A DNA stretch of 64,000 bases, from the NCBI GenBank assembly GCA_015698045.1, contig BLAL01000303.1, forward strand, positions 186,001 to 250,000, in the 5' to 3' direction. Position numbers and translations under genes: made by a program. This document shows, one piece after another, positions 25,498-36,888 of the stretch. Each line of letters starts with the position of its first letter. Within the stretch, counting starts at the first letter, position 1. The notes below the pieces were generated by a model. The model did not search any database, had not been told where the DNA came from, and saw only the letters and a program-made list of their open reading frames with translations. Origin of the DNA: Rhizophagus clarus. Its lineage: Eukaryota; Glomeromycota; Glomeromycetes; Glomerales; Glomeraceae.

Positions 25498-26560
25498 CAT
25501 ACATAGTTTTGACTTAATTAGTTTAATAAACTATTGATTAATTCATCTTAAGGTTGAATAAAAACTATTGTTTGTATTACTTAATTATTTTAATGATTGT
25601 CATATATTTTCATTTCATTTGAATTACAGTAATAAAAAATTACTTTTATATAAATAAATTGAATTGTGCAATACGTAAATTTGTCCACGTCTCATTTACG
25701 TTTGATTAGATGTTCAATCATCAAATAAAGTAATATTATATAAAATAATCTATACACTATAAATTACTTTGATAAGAATTTTACACATTTAATCTTTTTT
25801 CTATTTGGGTCTAATAGCTATGGATATTGATATTGCTTGATTGGAAAATACTAATGATCTTTTAGCTATAAATGAAAATGTAAATGGAATAGATATTCAG
25901 TATTTAGCAGATTCCTATGCTAATGTTTCCTTTATCCAAGAAGAAGTACAGAAACCTCTTCAGAAGTTCAGGATATGACTGATAAAGGTCAATATAAAAT
26001 TCATGGTGATTGTGCTATCTGTAAGATGCACAAGAATACCTTTACTAGTGAAAATTAGGAGGTTAAATCACATAGCAAAAGAGAAGTTTTGGATGCTAAG
26101 AAAAAGAGAAAGAAGACAGCTATAAACAAGAAGGATAAGAAACTTGATCTTAAGATTTTAGACGCTAATGAGAATATTCAGGCTTATATTAAGAGGTATT
26201 TAAGGGAAGTGACAAAAAAAAGTTAATTGAAAATATGACACGATTTATTAGCAATAAATATAACAATGGGAAAACTGGTAAATCAATCGACCCTTAAAAT
26301 ACTTCAAGATTACAAAGTGACCAAGAAATAGAAATACCAGCTCCTACGCAAGATGATAGCTCTGTAAGTAAATATTTTAAATCAATAAAATTATATGCTA
26401 TAACTCAGAATAAGGATTTGGATGATTTTAACATTAAAATAGACTTCATTATTGGATTATCACTAGATAATAAAAGATGTGTAAAAGAGTTTGGATTTGA
26501 AAAACTATTACAAAAGATAGTTAAATATTTAGTTGAACAAAAAATATAAATTATCTAACC
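25498..26560 (+). pseudogene. Broken coding relic of an unrecognised family
   Basis: From about 25817 to 26549 the plus strand reads as interrupted coding sequence. Fragments include LLAINENVNGIDIQYLADSY, a possible metal-binding piece GQYKIHGDCAICKMHKNTF followed by a very lysine-rich stretch, and a C-terminal part DFNIKIDFIIGLSLDNKRCV ending in VKYLVEQKI. The frame is broken in several places, so the copy is old and dead. I cannot assign it to a gene or to a mobile element family. The first 300 bp of this interval hold nothing recognisable. Confidence 0.4.
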
Positions 26561-26756
26561 TGTTCTAAATATAGGCATTGATCGATACTAGCTGTTTTAG
26601 TATATCAATACTGTATGTTTCTTTAGATTCACCAAATTTTGAGATTACTACTTGATTACTCATTGTTAGTTAGATACTTTAATATAGGTTTTGTTTAATT
26701 TATTTTTTAGATACCTATATATTGACTATGTTTAATTACAATTTTTTTTTCAGGTA

Positions 26757-27331
26757 TATTTGTATGCTATTGGAAGGCATAGCCACCTCTGGGTTGATAC
26801 ACCTAGGTATGAGTAGGTTGATAATATAGACAACTTATCTGAGGACTGATGATTAGGTATCTAGTATAAGAATGGCATGAGAACTGATGATCATATGAGG
26901 AGTATATATAGGAGTTATACTAGGTGATAGGATATTTTTTATATATTGTATTAGGCTTAGTAAGTCATTTGAGTCTGTTTCTGAAAGTGGTTACAGTTGA
27001 GACCTCCGAAAATAAAAAGTATTTTGGAAAAGTTTATCATGACTAATTTTCCAAAATCATCTATAACATTTGTAACTCTGTAACCTCCTCCTTATTTTTT
27101 GTTTATTCATTATTTTATCTTGTTCTTAGTATGTTTATTAGTTACAGATATAGTTACAGATGGTTACAGATGGGTGGTATGGTATAAATAGGGTTTTATC
27201 TCTGGTATAGTTAGAGAGGCACCATAAGGCGCTAGGAGGCTAATTGGATAGGAGATCAGGTATAGATTTCTACGGAGTGGATATGTATAGAGGGCTTTAG
27301 CCGCCACTGAGCTTAGTCCAGTACTGACAAC
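26757..27331 (+). repeat. Possible solo LTR (tentative)
   Basis: A GC-richer block with a TATAAATAGGG promoter-like box at 27182-27192, a preceding ATGGTTACAGATGGG repeat, and a sharp end at ACTGACAACA. This organisation resembles a long terminal repeat. No internal retroelement domains flank it, and I could not find a clear 5-bp target duplication, so the limits and identity are uncertain. If real it is an old solo copy. Confidence 0.25.
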
Positions 27332-27393
27332 ACATATAAATTAAAAGCAAGAAATAATATTAGAAATATAAAATAAATACAGTAATTTTAAAT

Positions 27394-28967
27394 AGGGTGA
27401 ATTTATTTCTCATCCCAGGTGAGATTTGATATTACTCACCCCCTATCACATGATATATACTTTTGATTGGCTGATTTTTAATTGGCTAATTTTTTTAACT
27501 TAAATTTATTCTTACATATAATATAAAAAAAATTCGCAATATAAAACAACTTTTATGTTACTAAATATTTGTGAATTTATTCCTTTAAAATTTATTGAAT
27601 AAAAGAGTAAAGTACATTTATTTAAAATTAAAACTTAAGTTTATTGTATTCAAAGCCAAAACTTTTATTTAACATGACTAGTGATAATGATGTGAAATAC
27701 ATATATATAGAAAAGTAATGAAACAAAAACAAAATAAAAGGAAAAGGAGGCAAGACCAAAAGGGAGGAATATAATATATTTAATAAAAGGAGAAAAACAA
27801 AAGAATGGTAAACGAAGAAACAAAATTAAAACAAAAGGAAAATGAAAAGGGAGGGGAACAGAAATGGAAGGGAAAGCAAAAGGATAAAAAGAACAAAAAT
27901 TAATATAAAGGAAAAATGAAAAGGAGAAGGAATCGAAAATTAAAATAAAAGAAAAAATGAGAGGAGAGGAAACAAAAAAGAAGAAAATAAAGGAACAGAA
28001 AGGAAAATGAAATAACAATGAAAATAAAAAGTAAAGGGAATGAAAAAGGGAAAATGAAAGGAAAAATGAAAGGTGAAAGGGAACAAAATCAAAAATGAAA
28101 TATAAATAAAAAGATAAAAGAAAAAAATTGTTAGTAATGAAGATAAAGGGATACAGTGAAAAAAGGAATGAAATGGAACACCCACCTCATTTTTGAAAAG
28201 ATCCAGAAAACCTAAAAAAACGTGTAAGAAAAGGGAAAACAAAAAGTAAAGAAGATAAAGACAGAAGATAAAAGGAAAAGGGATGGAAAACAGATGGAAA
28301 AATGAAAGGGAAAGTGAAGAAAAAGGAAAAATAGAAGGGAAAGTGAAGAAAAAAAAACAAAAGAGAAAAATAAAAGAAACAGATGGGAGGAGAAACGAAA
28401 ATGAAAATGAAGGAAAAAGTAAAAGGAAAGAGAATAAAGAAGGAAAAAATAAAAGGAAAAGGGAACAAAAACAAAAAAATATCAAAATTAAAAATGAAAT
28501 GAAGACTAAAAAAAAAAGAAAAATGAAAGTCTGTTGTTAGTATGAAGGTAAGAACAAAAGAATAAGATAAAAAAGGTGACCACTTTCTGTTTCAAAGAGT
28601 TTTAACAAACCTAAAAAAAGAGAAAACCAGAAGCAGACAAAATCTAAAAAAAAAGAAGGAATGAAAAAATGAAATAAGGTTAGAAAACAAAACAAAAAAA
28701 AAATTAGAAACAAAAAAACAATGTATCTTTGACGCGAAATCAGAAGAATTTAATAAAGACCTAAGAAGAAAAAGAGAAAAAAATAAAAATGTGAAAAAAA
28801 AGAAATATCAAACCTTTGACATGAAACTAAAAGTTAACCAAAAAGAGAAACAGATGTAAATAAATAACTGGTCGATATGATGTAATTGTAAAATTTTATT
28901 AGCCAATCGAAATATTTACATGTGATAGGAGGTGAGAAATCACCCAGGTGAGAAATAAATTTTCTCT
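27394..28967. mobile_element. TIR element with polypurine interior, about 1.6 kb
   Basis: The left end AGGGTGAATTTATTTCTCAT and the reverse complement of the right end (AGAGAAAATTTATTTCTCAC) are inverted repeats. They continue with a shared TCACCCCCTATCACATG-like stretch and a nearby GATTGGCTGAT/GATTGGCTAAT pair. A TTAAAT direct repeat flanks both sides (27388-27393 and 28968-28973). No transposase is present. The superfamily is not assignable from these ends. Confidence 0.7.
27690..28860. repeat. Polypurine (A/G) tract with interspersed short non-purine islands
   Basis: About 1.1 kb of the plus strand is almost purely A and G (AAAAGGGAAAATGAAAGG-like). Islands such as CACCCACCTCATTTTTG and GACCACTTTCTGTTTC recur at intervals. 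Read on the minus strand the purine runs become long pyrimidine tracts ending in AG just before each island, so the islands have an intron-exon look. The long open frames here come from composition bias and are not convincing genes. Confidence 0.75.
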
Positions 28968-29050
28968 TTAAATATATAGTAAAATACATAAAAGTATATT
29001 TTTAAATATTTATATTTATTAAAATAAGGTAATATATAATTTGAAATTCT

Positions 29051-29082
<32 letters not shown>
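29051..29082. repeat. TA dinucleotide microsatellite
   Basis: About 15 TA units in a row between two transposon copies. Confidence 0.95.
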
Positions 29083-29086
<4 letters not shown>

Positions 29087-29743
29087 CTTAAATTTGATGC
29101 TAACTTAAAATAAAGTTTTAAATAAATAAATAAATTTCTCAATTTTATTTTTTTTTTTATCTTAAAATTTAAGGATTTATCATATGAATTTTGATATCAT
29201 AATATACTTCTCAGCATAATTGATTTAATTACACCATTATACCAGACGTAATAGGCCGTAATAATTACAGTTTCAAATTTTAAAAATGTCGATATGCCGT
29301 AATTAAATTAACCTGTTGAATTAATTGTGGCATTCTCAGATTATCCATAATATGATATCAGGTTAATTACAGCCTCTGAGATAGTTAATGATCATGACAG
29401 TTATAATTAATATTATATATGACTTATTGATCTGATCTACTGATCGATAATCTAAATTTTTTATTAAAAAAATCTGGTAGACTTTTTTTCTTTTTTGTTA
29501 AACAGTTTTTTTTAAACCGTTAAATTTTTATTTTCCTTTTTTAATCAGTTTCAAAACTGATATTATTATTATTTTTTTAAAAAAACTTTAAAAACAGTTT
29601 CTGAACTGTTATTCATTTTATTTTTTAAAAAAAATTTTTTTTCATCTGAACGGTCTTATTATACTTTATAAATATGGCTCTGGACTTAAAATTCGCGAAA
29701 TAGTAAATTACAGAGGGAGGTGTTGTATTAATAGTTCTTTTAA

Positions 29744-30440
29744 TATAAGAACATTAATTAACATTCTGCTTTTTTCTTATTTGTAAGAATGAATCTTTTG
29801 GCATACAGCTCCTTGAGGTAATATGAGAAAAGTGAGGGGTTTTCAATACAAGTACAAGAATGTTAACTAACATTCTTTTTTTTTCTTTTTTTGTAGGGAC
29901 GGACTGGCTTCTAACATTTGAAGGTAATCAAAATAATTTTTTTTTATAATTATTTAACAAAACATTACTAACATTTCAAATCTTTCTTTTTTTTAGATTT
30001 GGAAGATCCAGATTTGGAATAATGTATGCAAGTAGGTTAGCAGGAATTGGGAAGTGAATTTTTTTTAATATATAGAAGAAATGTACTAATGTTTCTTCTA
30101 TTTCTTTTTTTTTCTTTAAGTTGCCAGACTCTTTAGATGAATCCAGACTTGAAATGCATGTTAGTAAGTTAACAGGAAGTGGGTGGAAGTTTTTTTAATA
30201 CGTAGAAGAAATGTACTAACATTTCTTCTATTTCTTTTTTTTCTTTAGGTTACCAGATTCTTTAGATGAACCCAGACTTGGAATGTATGCAGTAAGTTAA
30301 TAGGAAGTAGGCGGGAGTTTTTTTAATATGTAGAAGAAACACATTAATATTTCTTCTATTTCTTTTTTTTCATTAAACTGCTGGACTCTTTAGATGAACC
30401 TAGACTTGAAATATATGTTAGTATAAGTGAAAGGGGAAGG
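29744..30440 (+). repeat. Tandem mini-exon array, six units of 100-126 bp
   Basis: Each unit contains a palindromic GAAATGTACTAACATTTC-like start, a run of TTTCTTTTTTTTCTTTAG, a mini-exon of about 39-43 nt and a GTAAGT-like donor. The perfect branch-site heptamer TACTAAC occurs in two units. The mini-exons read LPDSLDESRLEMH, LPDSLDEPRLGMYA and LLDSLDEPRLEIY in the last three units; the first three are more diverged. The same family lies inverted at 19690-20250. Confidence 0.8.
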
Positions 30441-30535
30441 GTTAAGATCTTTATTATTTTATTACAATAAAAATAAACTTATTATACTAATAAAATAATA
30501 TTACGATATTTCAACTATAATTAATTACGTCAATA

Positions 30536-32652
30536 TAATCGCCACTGGTTATACTGAACTCAATGTTCCAGTGATTTTTGTTCGGTATAGAATGAGTTCG
30601 CTATATAGCACCTATACTGTATACCGAACAGTTCGTTATATAAATTCTGACCAATAATATAATAAGCACGTGATTTATTTAAATGTATTATATTACATAT
30701 TATAGTATATTATTATTATTTAAACTATACTACATTATTATCAGCTATATAATCATGAAAATTATGAAGATTAAGTTGTTTAAGATTCTTTACAAGATGT
30801 AATTTAACACGTTTATGCAATCCTTTTAAAATTCTTAATTCATCATTTATCTCACCAAATTCTGGCCCTTGTTCATACAAAAATCTTATCATATTATCCA
30901 CGGACTTTTCTGCTTCTTTCAAACTAACTTTTTCCAAAATAGGCACAAACTCATCATCATTTATTACCATCTCTTCTTCTTTATCTGCATTTAATACGGC
31001 ATCAATGATTTCATCATCAGTAAGTGCACCTTCCGCTGCCATTTCATCTTCAATATTAATATATTCTCACGCATCAAAGTGGTCACCTTCTGGAAGAAGA
31101 GCAATTAATCTTTCAAGTTCTACTTCTTCTTCTTCTTCAAAACTAAAAAAAAAAAATAAATATTAAAAACTATTCAAATTAAATATTAATATTTAATACA
31201 TACTCATCAAGAATTGAATCATCATCTTCAATCTCATCATTTGGTGGTAGGATTCCAGTTTTTTTCTAACAATTTGAGATCGTTTGTGAGGATACCATTG
31301 ACCATGCTTCAGCTGAATTCTGTAAAGCTTTGAAAATATTATAATCAGCAAGCACTTTAATTAGATCATCTTGTACATTATCATATGCATCAATTCGATT
31401 TTGAATAAAAAGACGCTTATAGTGACATTTAAATGAATGAATTATCCCAGCATCACATGGTTGAAGTGCAGTAGTAGTATTTGGGGGAAGAAATTTCACC
31501 TCAACACTGTCTAATTTTTCTCGAGTTTCATCTAAAATAAGATGAACTGGTGCATTATCAATTAAAAGAACAATTCTTTGTCCTCTTCGTTTCATCTTCT
31601 CATTAAGTTTAAGAAGGATGTCATTAAAGATACTAACTTGCATCCATGCTTTCTTGTTTCAATAATAATAGACAGGAAGATTTTTATAATTAAGATTTTT
31701 CATGGCACGAGGAGTTTTATATTTATGGATAAAAATAAGAGCTATTTTTTCAGTTCCTGTTGCATTTGTTGCATAAAATATAGTAACTCTGGATTTTTCC
31801 TTTTTATGACCGGATATAGGACCACGTGCTAAAACTCTGGAAGGTTCTATTTTCCAAAAAAAACCGGTTTCATCTCCATTCCAAATGTCTTCAGGATTAT
31901 AAGACCTAAAAAATTGTTGTAATGCAAGACGGTCATTTTCTATTGATTCAGCAGAAGGAGCACTTGAAGCCTCGCCTTGCTTTTTGAATTAACGTAATCC
32001 ATGTCACCTTTTAAAACCACCTAACCAACCCTCTGACTGATGAAAATCTTCAATGAAAAACCTCTCTGCAAAAAATGCTGCTTTAGTCTTTAAAATATTA
32101 CCATTAATATTCTGTTTTGTATTAAGAGCATTGTCAATCCAAAGACCAAGTGCCTTTTCAAGTTGAGGCCACTTTGGACCACGAAATTTTTTAACACTTT
32201 CTTTGTCTCTTGAAATTGCGAGCCAATGTTTCTTTTCATTTAAGATATCTGTGACTGTTAACTTTCCAATATTATATCTTTGTGCAATACTAGTGTTAAA
32301 AAGGTTTGGTTCCCTTTCCTTTGTTTCACAGATTTCACATTTTTGTGCTGCAGAAAGTATAGTTCTTTTTCTTGTGAATATTTAAAACAAATAGATAATC
32401 ACAATAATTATGATTGAAAAAAGAGATTGGCGCATCAACTATATTAATATAATCGAATCACGTGATAGTTCAGTATAACGAATATATGGCTAATATATCA
32501 GGGCTGGTTAAGGTGAGTTCGTGGTATATAAAATTTTATTATAAAATTCGTTATATCCAGTGTAATTAATTATAAAAAATCAGTTCTATGAACCTAAGTT
32601 CAGTATAACGAGTTTTTGGTACATATAAGTTCGGTATAACCAGTGGTGACTG
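30536..32652 (-). mobile_element. Pogo/Tigger-type DNA transposon
   Basis: The reverse complement of the right end reads CAGTCACCACTGGTTATACC. The left end reads TAATCGCCACTGGTTATACT. TA dinucleotides flank both sides (30534-30535 and 32653-32654). A DDE_1-type transposase relic fills the minus strand. The 2,117-bp copy sits inside the 29202-32796 element. Confidence 0.88.
30725..32390 (-). pseudogene. Pogo/Tigger transposase (CENP-B-like HTH plus DDE_1), with in-frame stops
   Basis: In a single minus-strand frame the family order is readable. An N-terminal helix-turn-helix (FTRKRTILSAAQKCEICETK, then IAQRYNIGKLTVTDIL) comes first, followed by the second DNA-binding part (GPKWPQLEKALGLWIDNALN, FHQSEGWLGGFK). 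The catalytic domain has WNGDETGFFWKIEPSRVLA (first Asp), IVLLIDNAPVHL (second Asp) and ALQPCDAGIIHSFKCHYK (third Asp). The frame carries stops at 32004-32006, 31989-31991, 31659-31661 and 31067-31069, and no good ATG is left at the 5' end. One intron of about 75 bp may lie near 31140-31210, with another just before 31266. This copy is dead; it is old enough to have several stops but still has sharp ends. Confidence 0.85.
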
Positions 32653-32804
32653 TATAATATTGATTGCGTCAGTACAAATTAATATGTTAGTAAAAATTGA
32701 TTACGTCAGTATAAATTAATTACGTTACATCAATACACAATTTGGCATTGTACCATAATATTACGGCAATTGATATTTGATTACGCTGAAAAGTATATAT
32801 CATA

Positions 32805-33164
32805 GTATAATAATCTGTAATTTTTATAGTTATATAGCTCATAAAATTTAACCAATTTTACCATTTTTATAATAATCATTCTTCAAATTTAGATAGTAAT
32901 TTTCTGTAATTTATACACAAATTGGATTTTGATATTCTTTTATTTTATTAAAATAATGATATATATTATATAATATTAGTTTAATATAAAGCCTTATTAG
33001 AACCTCAAACTATATATAGATAAGTCAGGAGTTAAGTTTGCTTATTGACCATATAAAATTTTTAAAAAATTGCTTATTTTAGAAATATTTTTGCAAATTT
33101 TTTATTCTATATACCTTCTGTTTTTAAAAAATCTACTAATTAGATTTTAATAAAATTTATATTA
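32805..33164. other. AT-rich spacer
   Basis: Nothing recognisable between two transposon copies; simple AT-rich sequence. Confidence 0.5.
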
Positions 33165-33360
33165 CAGTCGTACCTCCATATAGTCACCCCCTATATAAGC
33201 ACATCATATATATAAGCACATATTTGAGCTTTTTGAATGATAAAAATTATTAGAAGAATCCTTCTCTATAGTCACAATCATAATAGCACCTCTTTATAAG
33301 CACATTGTACTTTAAAAGTTACTATGTGCCCGACTGCGTGACTATAGGAAGGTATCACTG
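33165..33360. mobile_element. Short pogo-type MITE with TA target duplication
   Basis: A 196-bp element. Its left end CAGTCGTACCTCCATATAGT and the reverse complement of its right end (CAGTGATACCTTCCTATAGT) are inverted repeats. TA lies on both sides (33163-33164 and 33361-33362). The ends are related to those of the 13764-14414 MITE (shared TATAGTCAC core). Confidence 0.8.
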
Positions 33361-34214
33361 TATTAGATTCGTTTTAATAAAAAGAATTTAATGGTATAAA
33401 TTTTATTTTGATAGTATTAATTTTGACTAAGATATTCCAAATTAAAAAATTTATTATATATTATATTTAACCTAAATGAGAAATGTTTGGAATTCTGCTT
33501 TACTTTTTATCTACATATATATATTTTTTTTTAATTTAAAGGCGTTGGAGTCGCACTCTATTTTATTATGTAAAATGAGGGTACGCTATCGTACCACTAA
33601 ATACAATTAACGTTGTTTCAAGCCTCATAGGACCCGTCTTACCATTTGCCTAACTCATTAACTACTAATATAAGATAATAAAGGAACCGAAAAAAGAAAA
33701 AAGAAATATTGTAGAAAATATACTACCCTAAAACAACTGACTAGCTAGGAGTACACGTCCCATCTATGACTAACACAGGTCGAATGAAAAAAAATCGTCA
33801 AAAATCGGCAGTCCGATTTTTAACCGATTTTTGGATATATTTGTCTGATTTGTGGCTTTTTAAAGCCGATTTTATGGCGCGAATTGTTTGTGATCGGAAA
33901 TACGTTATTTATGAACAAAAAATCGGAATGCCGATTTTGGCAGATTTTGCGAAAATCGGCATTCCGATTTTAAAATAAACATGTCAATAGCTAAAAATAA
34001 GACTGCCGGTTTATAGCTATATTTGTCCTATTTATGGCATTTTGCTGCCGATTTTATGGCACGTATTGTTGGCAATCGGAAATTCTTTTATTTTTATCGA
34101 CATAAATCGGAATACCGTTTTAAAATTATAATTGCCGATTCTCGCAAAATCAGAACGCCGATTTTTAAATAATCATGCCAAATCTCCTAAAATCAGATTG
34201 CCAAGTTTAATTCA

Positions 34215-34420
34215 GTATAAACATTTCAAAAATAGTTTATGCCGATTTATATATCAGATCTTTCTATTATCGATTTTCTCATAATTCATAATTACTATTA
34301 TTGTCCGGTTTTTTAGCTCGGTATAAACATTTCAAAAATAGTTTATGCCGATTTATATATCGGATCTTTCTATTATCGATTTTCTCGTAATTCATAATTA
34401 CTATTATTGTCCGGTTTTAT
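34215..34420. repeat. Tandem duplication near the left end of the CACTA element
   Basis: Two near-identical copies of about 100 bp (34215-34314 and 34321-34420, period 106), starting GTATAAACATTTCAAAAATA. They differ at a few sites. Confidence 0.9.
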
Positions 34421-34796
34421 TTTATTTTTCCATTTTTGATAATTGATTTATATTTAATATTTAATATGTATGATATATAATATGTATGCTATTATTTTAT
34501 AATATATACTGCAATTTATGATATATTTATTATTATTATATTATTATATTGTCCATATTATTATTATTATATTACTATATTGTTCTTATTATTATATTAT
34601 TATTATGTATAGAATGTTTATATAAAATATATTAAAATCATATTTATCTCGTCATGTTACTTATAAATGGCTATAAAATAACCAAAAGAGATTGATAGGA
34701 TAGAAACGATATTAGAGAGTTAATTTATAAACAACGGAATTTAAATCACTCAAAATACAAGCAGTTGATTTTAAATGATGAAACAAATACCTAAAT

Positions 34797-36888
34797 TTAT
34801 GTACGTCTTCTGATATCGACCGATACTTCTAAGTAAAAGGGACCTTGGTGCTCATCTACTTCTAAATTACCATTATTATCATCGTTTTGTTCTTCATTAG
34901 TTCCATCATTTTTATCAGCATTACCATTATTGCCATCATCGTTATTATCACCATTACCATTATTGTCATCATCGTTATTATCATCATTACCATTATTATC
35001 ATCATCGTTATTATCACCGTCGTTATCCTCATCATCATCATCATCATCAGATTCTGGTTCAATCCACCTTGATGATATCCACCAATTAGCCATGTCTTGT
35101 GTTGGTCTGCTTTTTTTATCGATATCATCTAGACGGTAACGTTTGCGACTTAACCCAGTTCTAATGCTTACTCCGATCTCGTCCGCTCGAAATAAGATTC
35201 TTTTAACCTAATGATAAATTTATAACTTATTAGCATAAACGCCTATGTTTTAAACTTTCGCAACTTTACGTACTCTAGAAGACCTCTACTCCTTATTGTG
35301 AATCTTAATTACAGAATTTGTACTTATCAACCTTCCTGATCTTATGTTATCGTTACGCTCTTCATTTGCCAGAACTTCGTCTTCAGTAGACCATTCATCC
35401 GAATGGACTTCTGCGGTATTTACTGCCTTTTCGCAATCTTTAATAAATACTTCCCTAGTCATATTTTCAGGACGACAATCATCTAGAATGCTGTCTTGCG
35501 TGAAGATCATGTGTTGGAGACCTTTGCGTCTTCTTGTCATTTTCTATTAAAGAGTAAATTAAAATAATTAATAGATTATATACATTGTCATTTTAAATAA
35601 TGAATTTCACACCTGATCTCTCCTCGACGTCATGTGTTGCCGTTTATTGTGTTCATCTATCTTACCCTCCTTTTTTAATTTCCAAATCTCCCGCCGTGAT
35701 TTGTGTAGCTGTTTTATTACTTTTAAAAGTTCTGTATCGTATACCTCTAATAAAGGAGGCATCGCTGCTTTGACGGCTGGTAGAAGCTTCTTATTTATCG
35801 ACTTTTTTTGTTTACTAAATGTCTTTGACGTGTCGAAAAGAATTGACGAATCGAGGTTGTTTATAATATGGATTACCTCATCCTATTTAATATAACACTC
35901 ATTTTTTAACGATCAATACAAAAGAGAAATATTTAATAAAATAAAGATATATTTACATGAACGGTTTTTTTGAAATTTTTATCAGTTATTGGAGGAAGAG
36001 CACGCCGATTCTCTCTGGACAGAACTGGGGATAGGCTTCTATTTCTTAGTCCTTCACTCGTTCTTTCTTCCGTTAGCACTTCCACACGTTTGGTAAGATT
36101 TGAAATCATGCTTCTTAATTCGCTGACTTCTCTGTTGTTAACACCTATTATAAATCAGTATTTAATATAAATCATTTAGTATAAAAAATTTTACGTGCAA
36201 GTAAGTAAAGAAACGTGAAAAAAATACTACCGCTCACTGGAGGTGAAGAAGAAGGAATTGTTAAAGATAGATCGGTTAAAAATCCTATAACAATAACGTT
36301 AAATTGGTATAGTATAAGTAAAATGAAATTTAATTAGCACTAATATAAAACAATATTACTTTTTGTAATTGATCTCCCTCTAGAGACATTTTGATAATTT
36401 CGATTATGTTGAGATTGAGAGCGTGATTGATGTCGATGAGGGGAATGAGAGCGAGATCGAGATCGACGTTGATGGGAACGAGAATGATGGGAACGATGAG
36501 GGGAGCGAGATCGACGTTGATGAGAACGAGAATGATGGGAACGATGAGGGGAGCGAGAGCGATGGGAACGCGATCGTTGGAAACGATGAGAGGAGCGAGA
36601 GCGATGGGAACGCGATCGTTGGAAACGATGAGGGGAGCGAGAGCGATGGGAACGCGATCGTTGGGATTCGGAATGATAATAACGAGATTTGGATCGAGAT
36701 GGGCGAGATCGAGGTTGACGAGTCGTTGAGCGAGATTTTGAGCGACTACGAGATCGATTAATATGAGTTTGATGCCGAGATTGACGAGATTGGGAACGGG
36801 AACTAGATTTATTTCGTTGAGATCTAATATGAGGATGAGAGCCATCACGAGAAATAGGAATTAAATTTAAAGGTTTGAATTTTCTCAT
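34797..36888 (-). CDS. SR-rich, acidic-tailed accessory protein of the CACTA element
   Basis: Six exons join in frame from an ATG at 36886-36888. Exon 1 (36360-36888) begins MRKFKPLNLIPISRDG and becomes a long SR/RS-repeat domain (RSRSHRSRSPHRFQRSRSHR-like units, built by 42-bp tandem repeats). A short Ser/Pro exon follows. Then comes a helical exon (REVSELRSMISNLTKRVEVL), then DEVIHIINNLDSSILFDTSK and a basic helix (LLKVIKQLHKSRREIWKLKK). A conserved-looking block, MIFTQDSILDDCRPENMTRE, is joined through a GTAATT donor to VKRILFRADEIGVSIRTGLS and MANWWISSRWIEPESDDDD. The protein ends in a long Asp/Asn repeat and SVDIRRRT. I do not recognise a family outside this transposon type. By position it corresponds to the second gene (TnpA-like) of plant CACTA elements, which binds subterminal repeats; that role is inference. 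Small upstream exons near 36970 and 37460 are possible. Confidence 0.7.

Larger units (their letters stand above)
29202..32796. mobile_element. TIR element carrying a mini-exon array, split by a pogo insertion
   Basis: The left end ATATACTTCTCAGCATAATT and the reverse complement of the right end (ATACTTTTCAGCGTAATC) form inverted repeats. ATATCATA flanks both sides (29194-29201 and 32797-32804). Exact ends are uncertain by a few bases because the flank and the end share AT-rich letters. Without the 2.1-kb pogo copy inside it, the element is about 1.5 kb and has no transposase. An 8-9-bp duplication suits a Mutator-like or hAT source, but I do not assign it. Confidence 0.6.

Noticed and set aside
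26757-27331. Complete LTR retrotransposon
   Set aside because: No second LTR and no recognisable internal domains nearby; at most a solo LTR.
27940-28540. Long open frames of 85-181 codons on both strands
   Set aside because: They come from the polypurine tract. The peptides are only Phe/Ser/Leu or Lys/Glu runs and differ by frame without any domain.
36423-36761. Acidic open frames on the plus strand opposite the SR-rich exon
   Set aside because: Mirror image of the SR repeat on the minus strand, where exon joins continue the frame. The plus frames have no continuation.
34797-36888. Accessory gene as a host SR splicing factor
   Set aside because: No RRM is present, and the gene lies wholly within the CACTA ends in the usual second-gene position.
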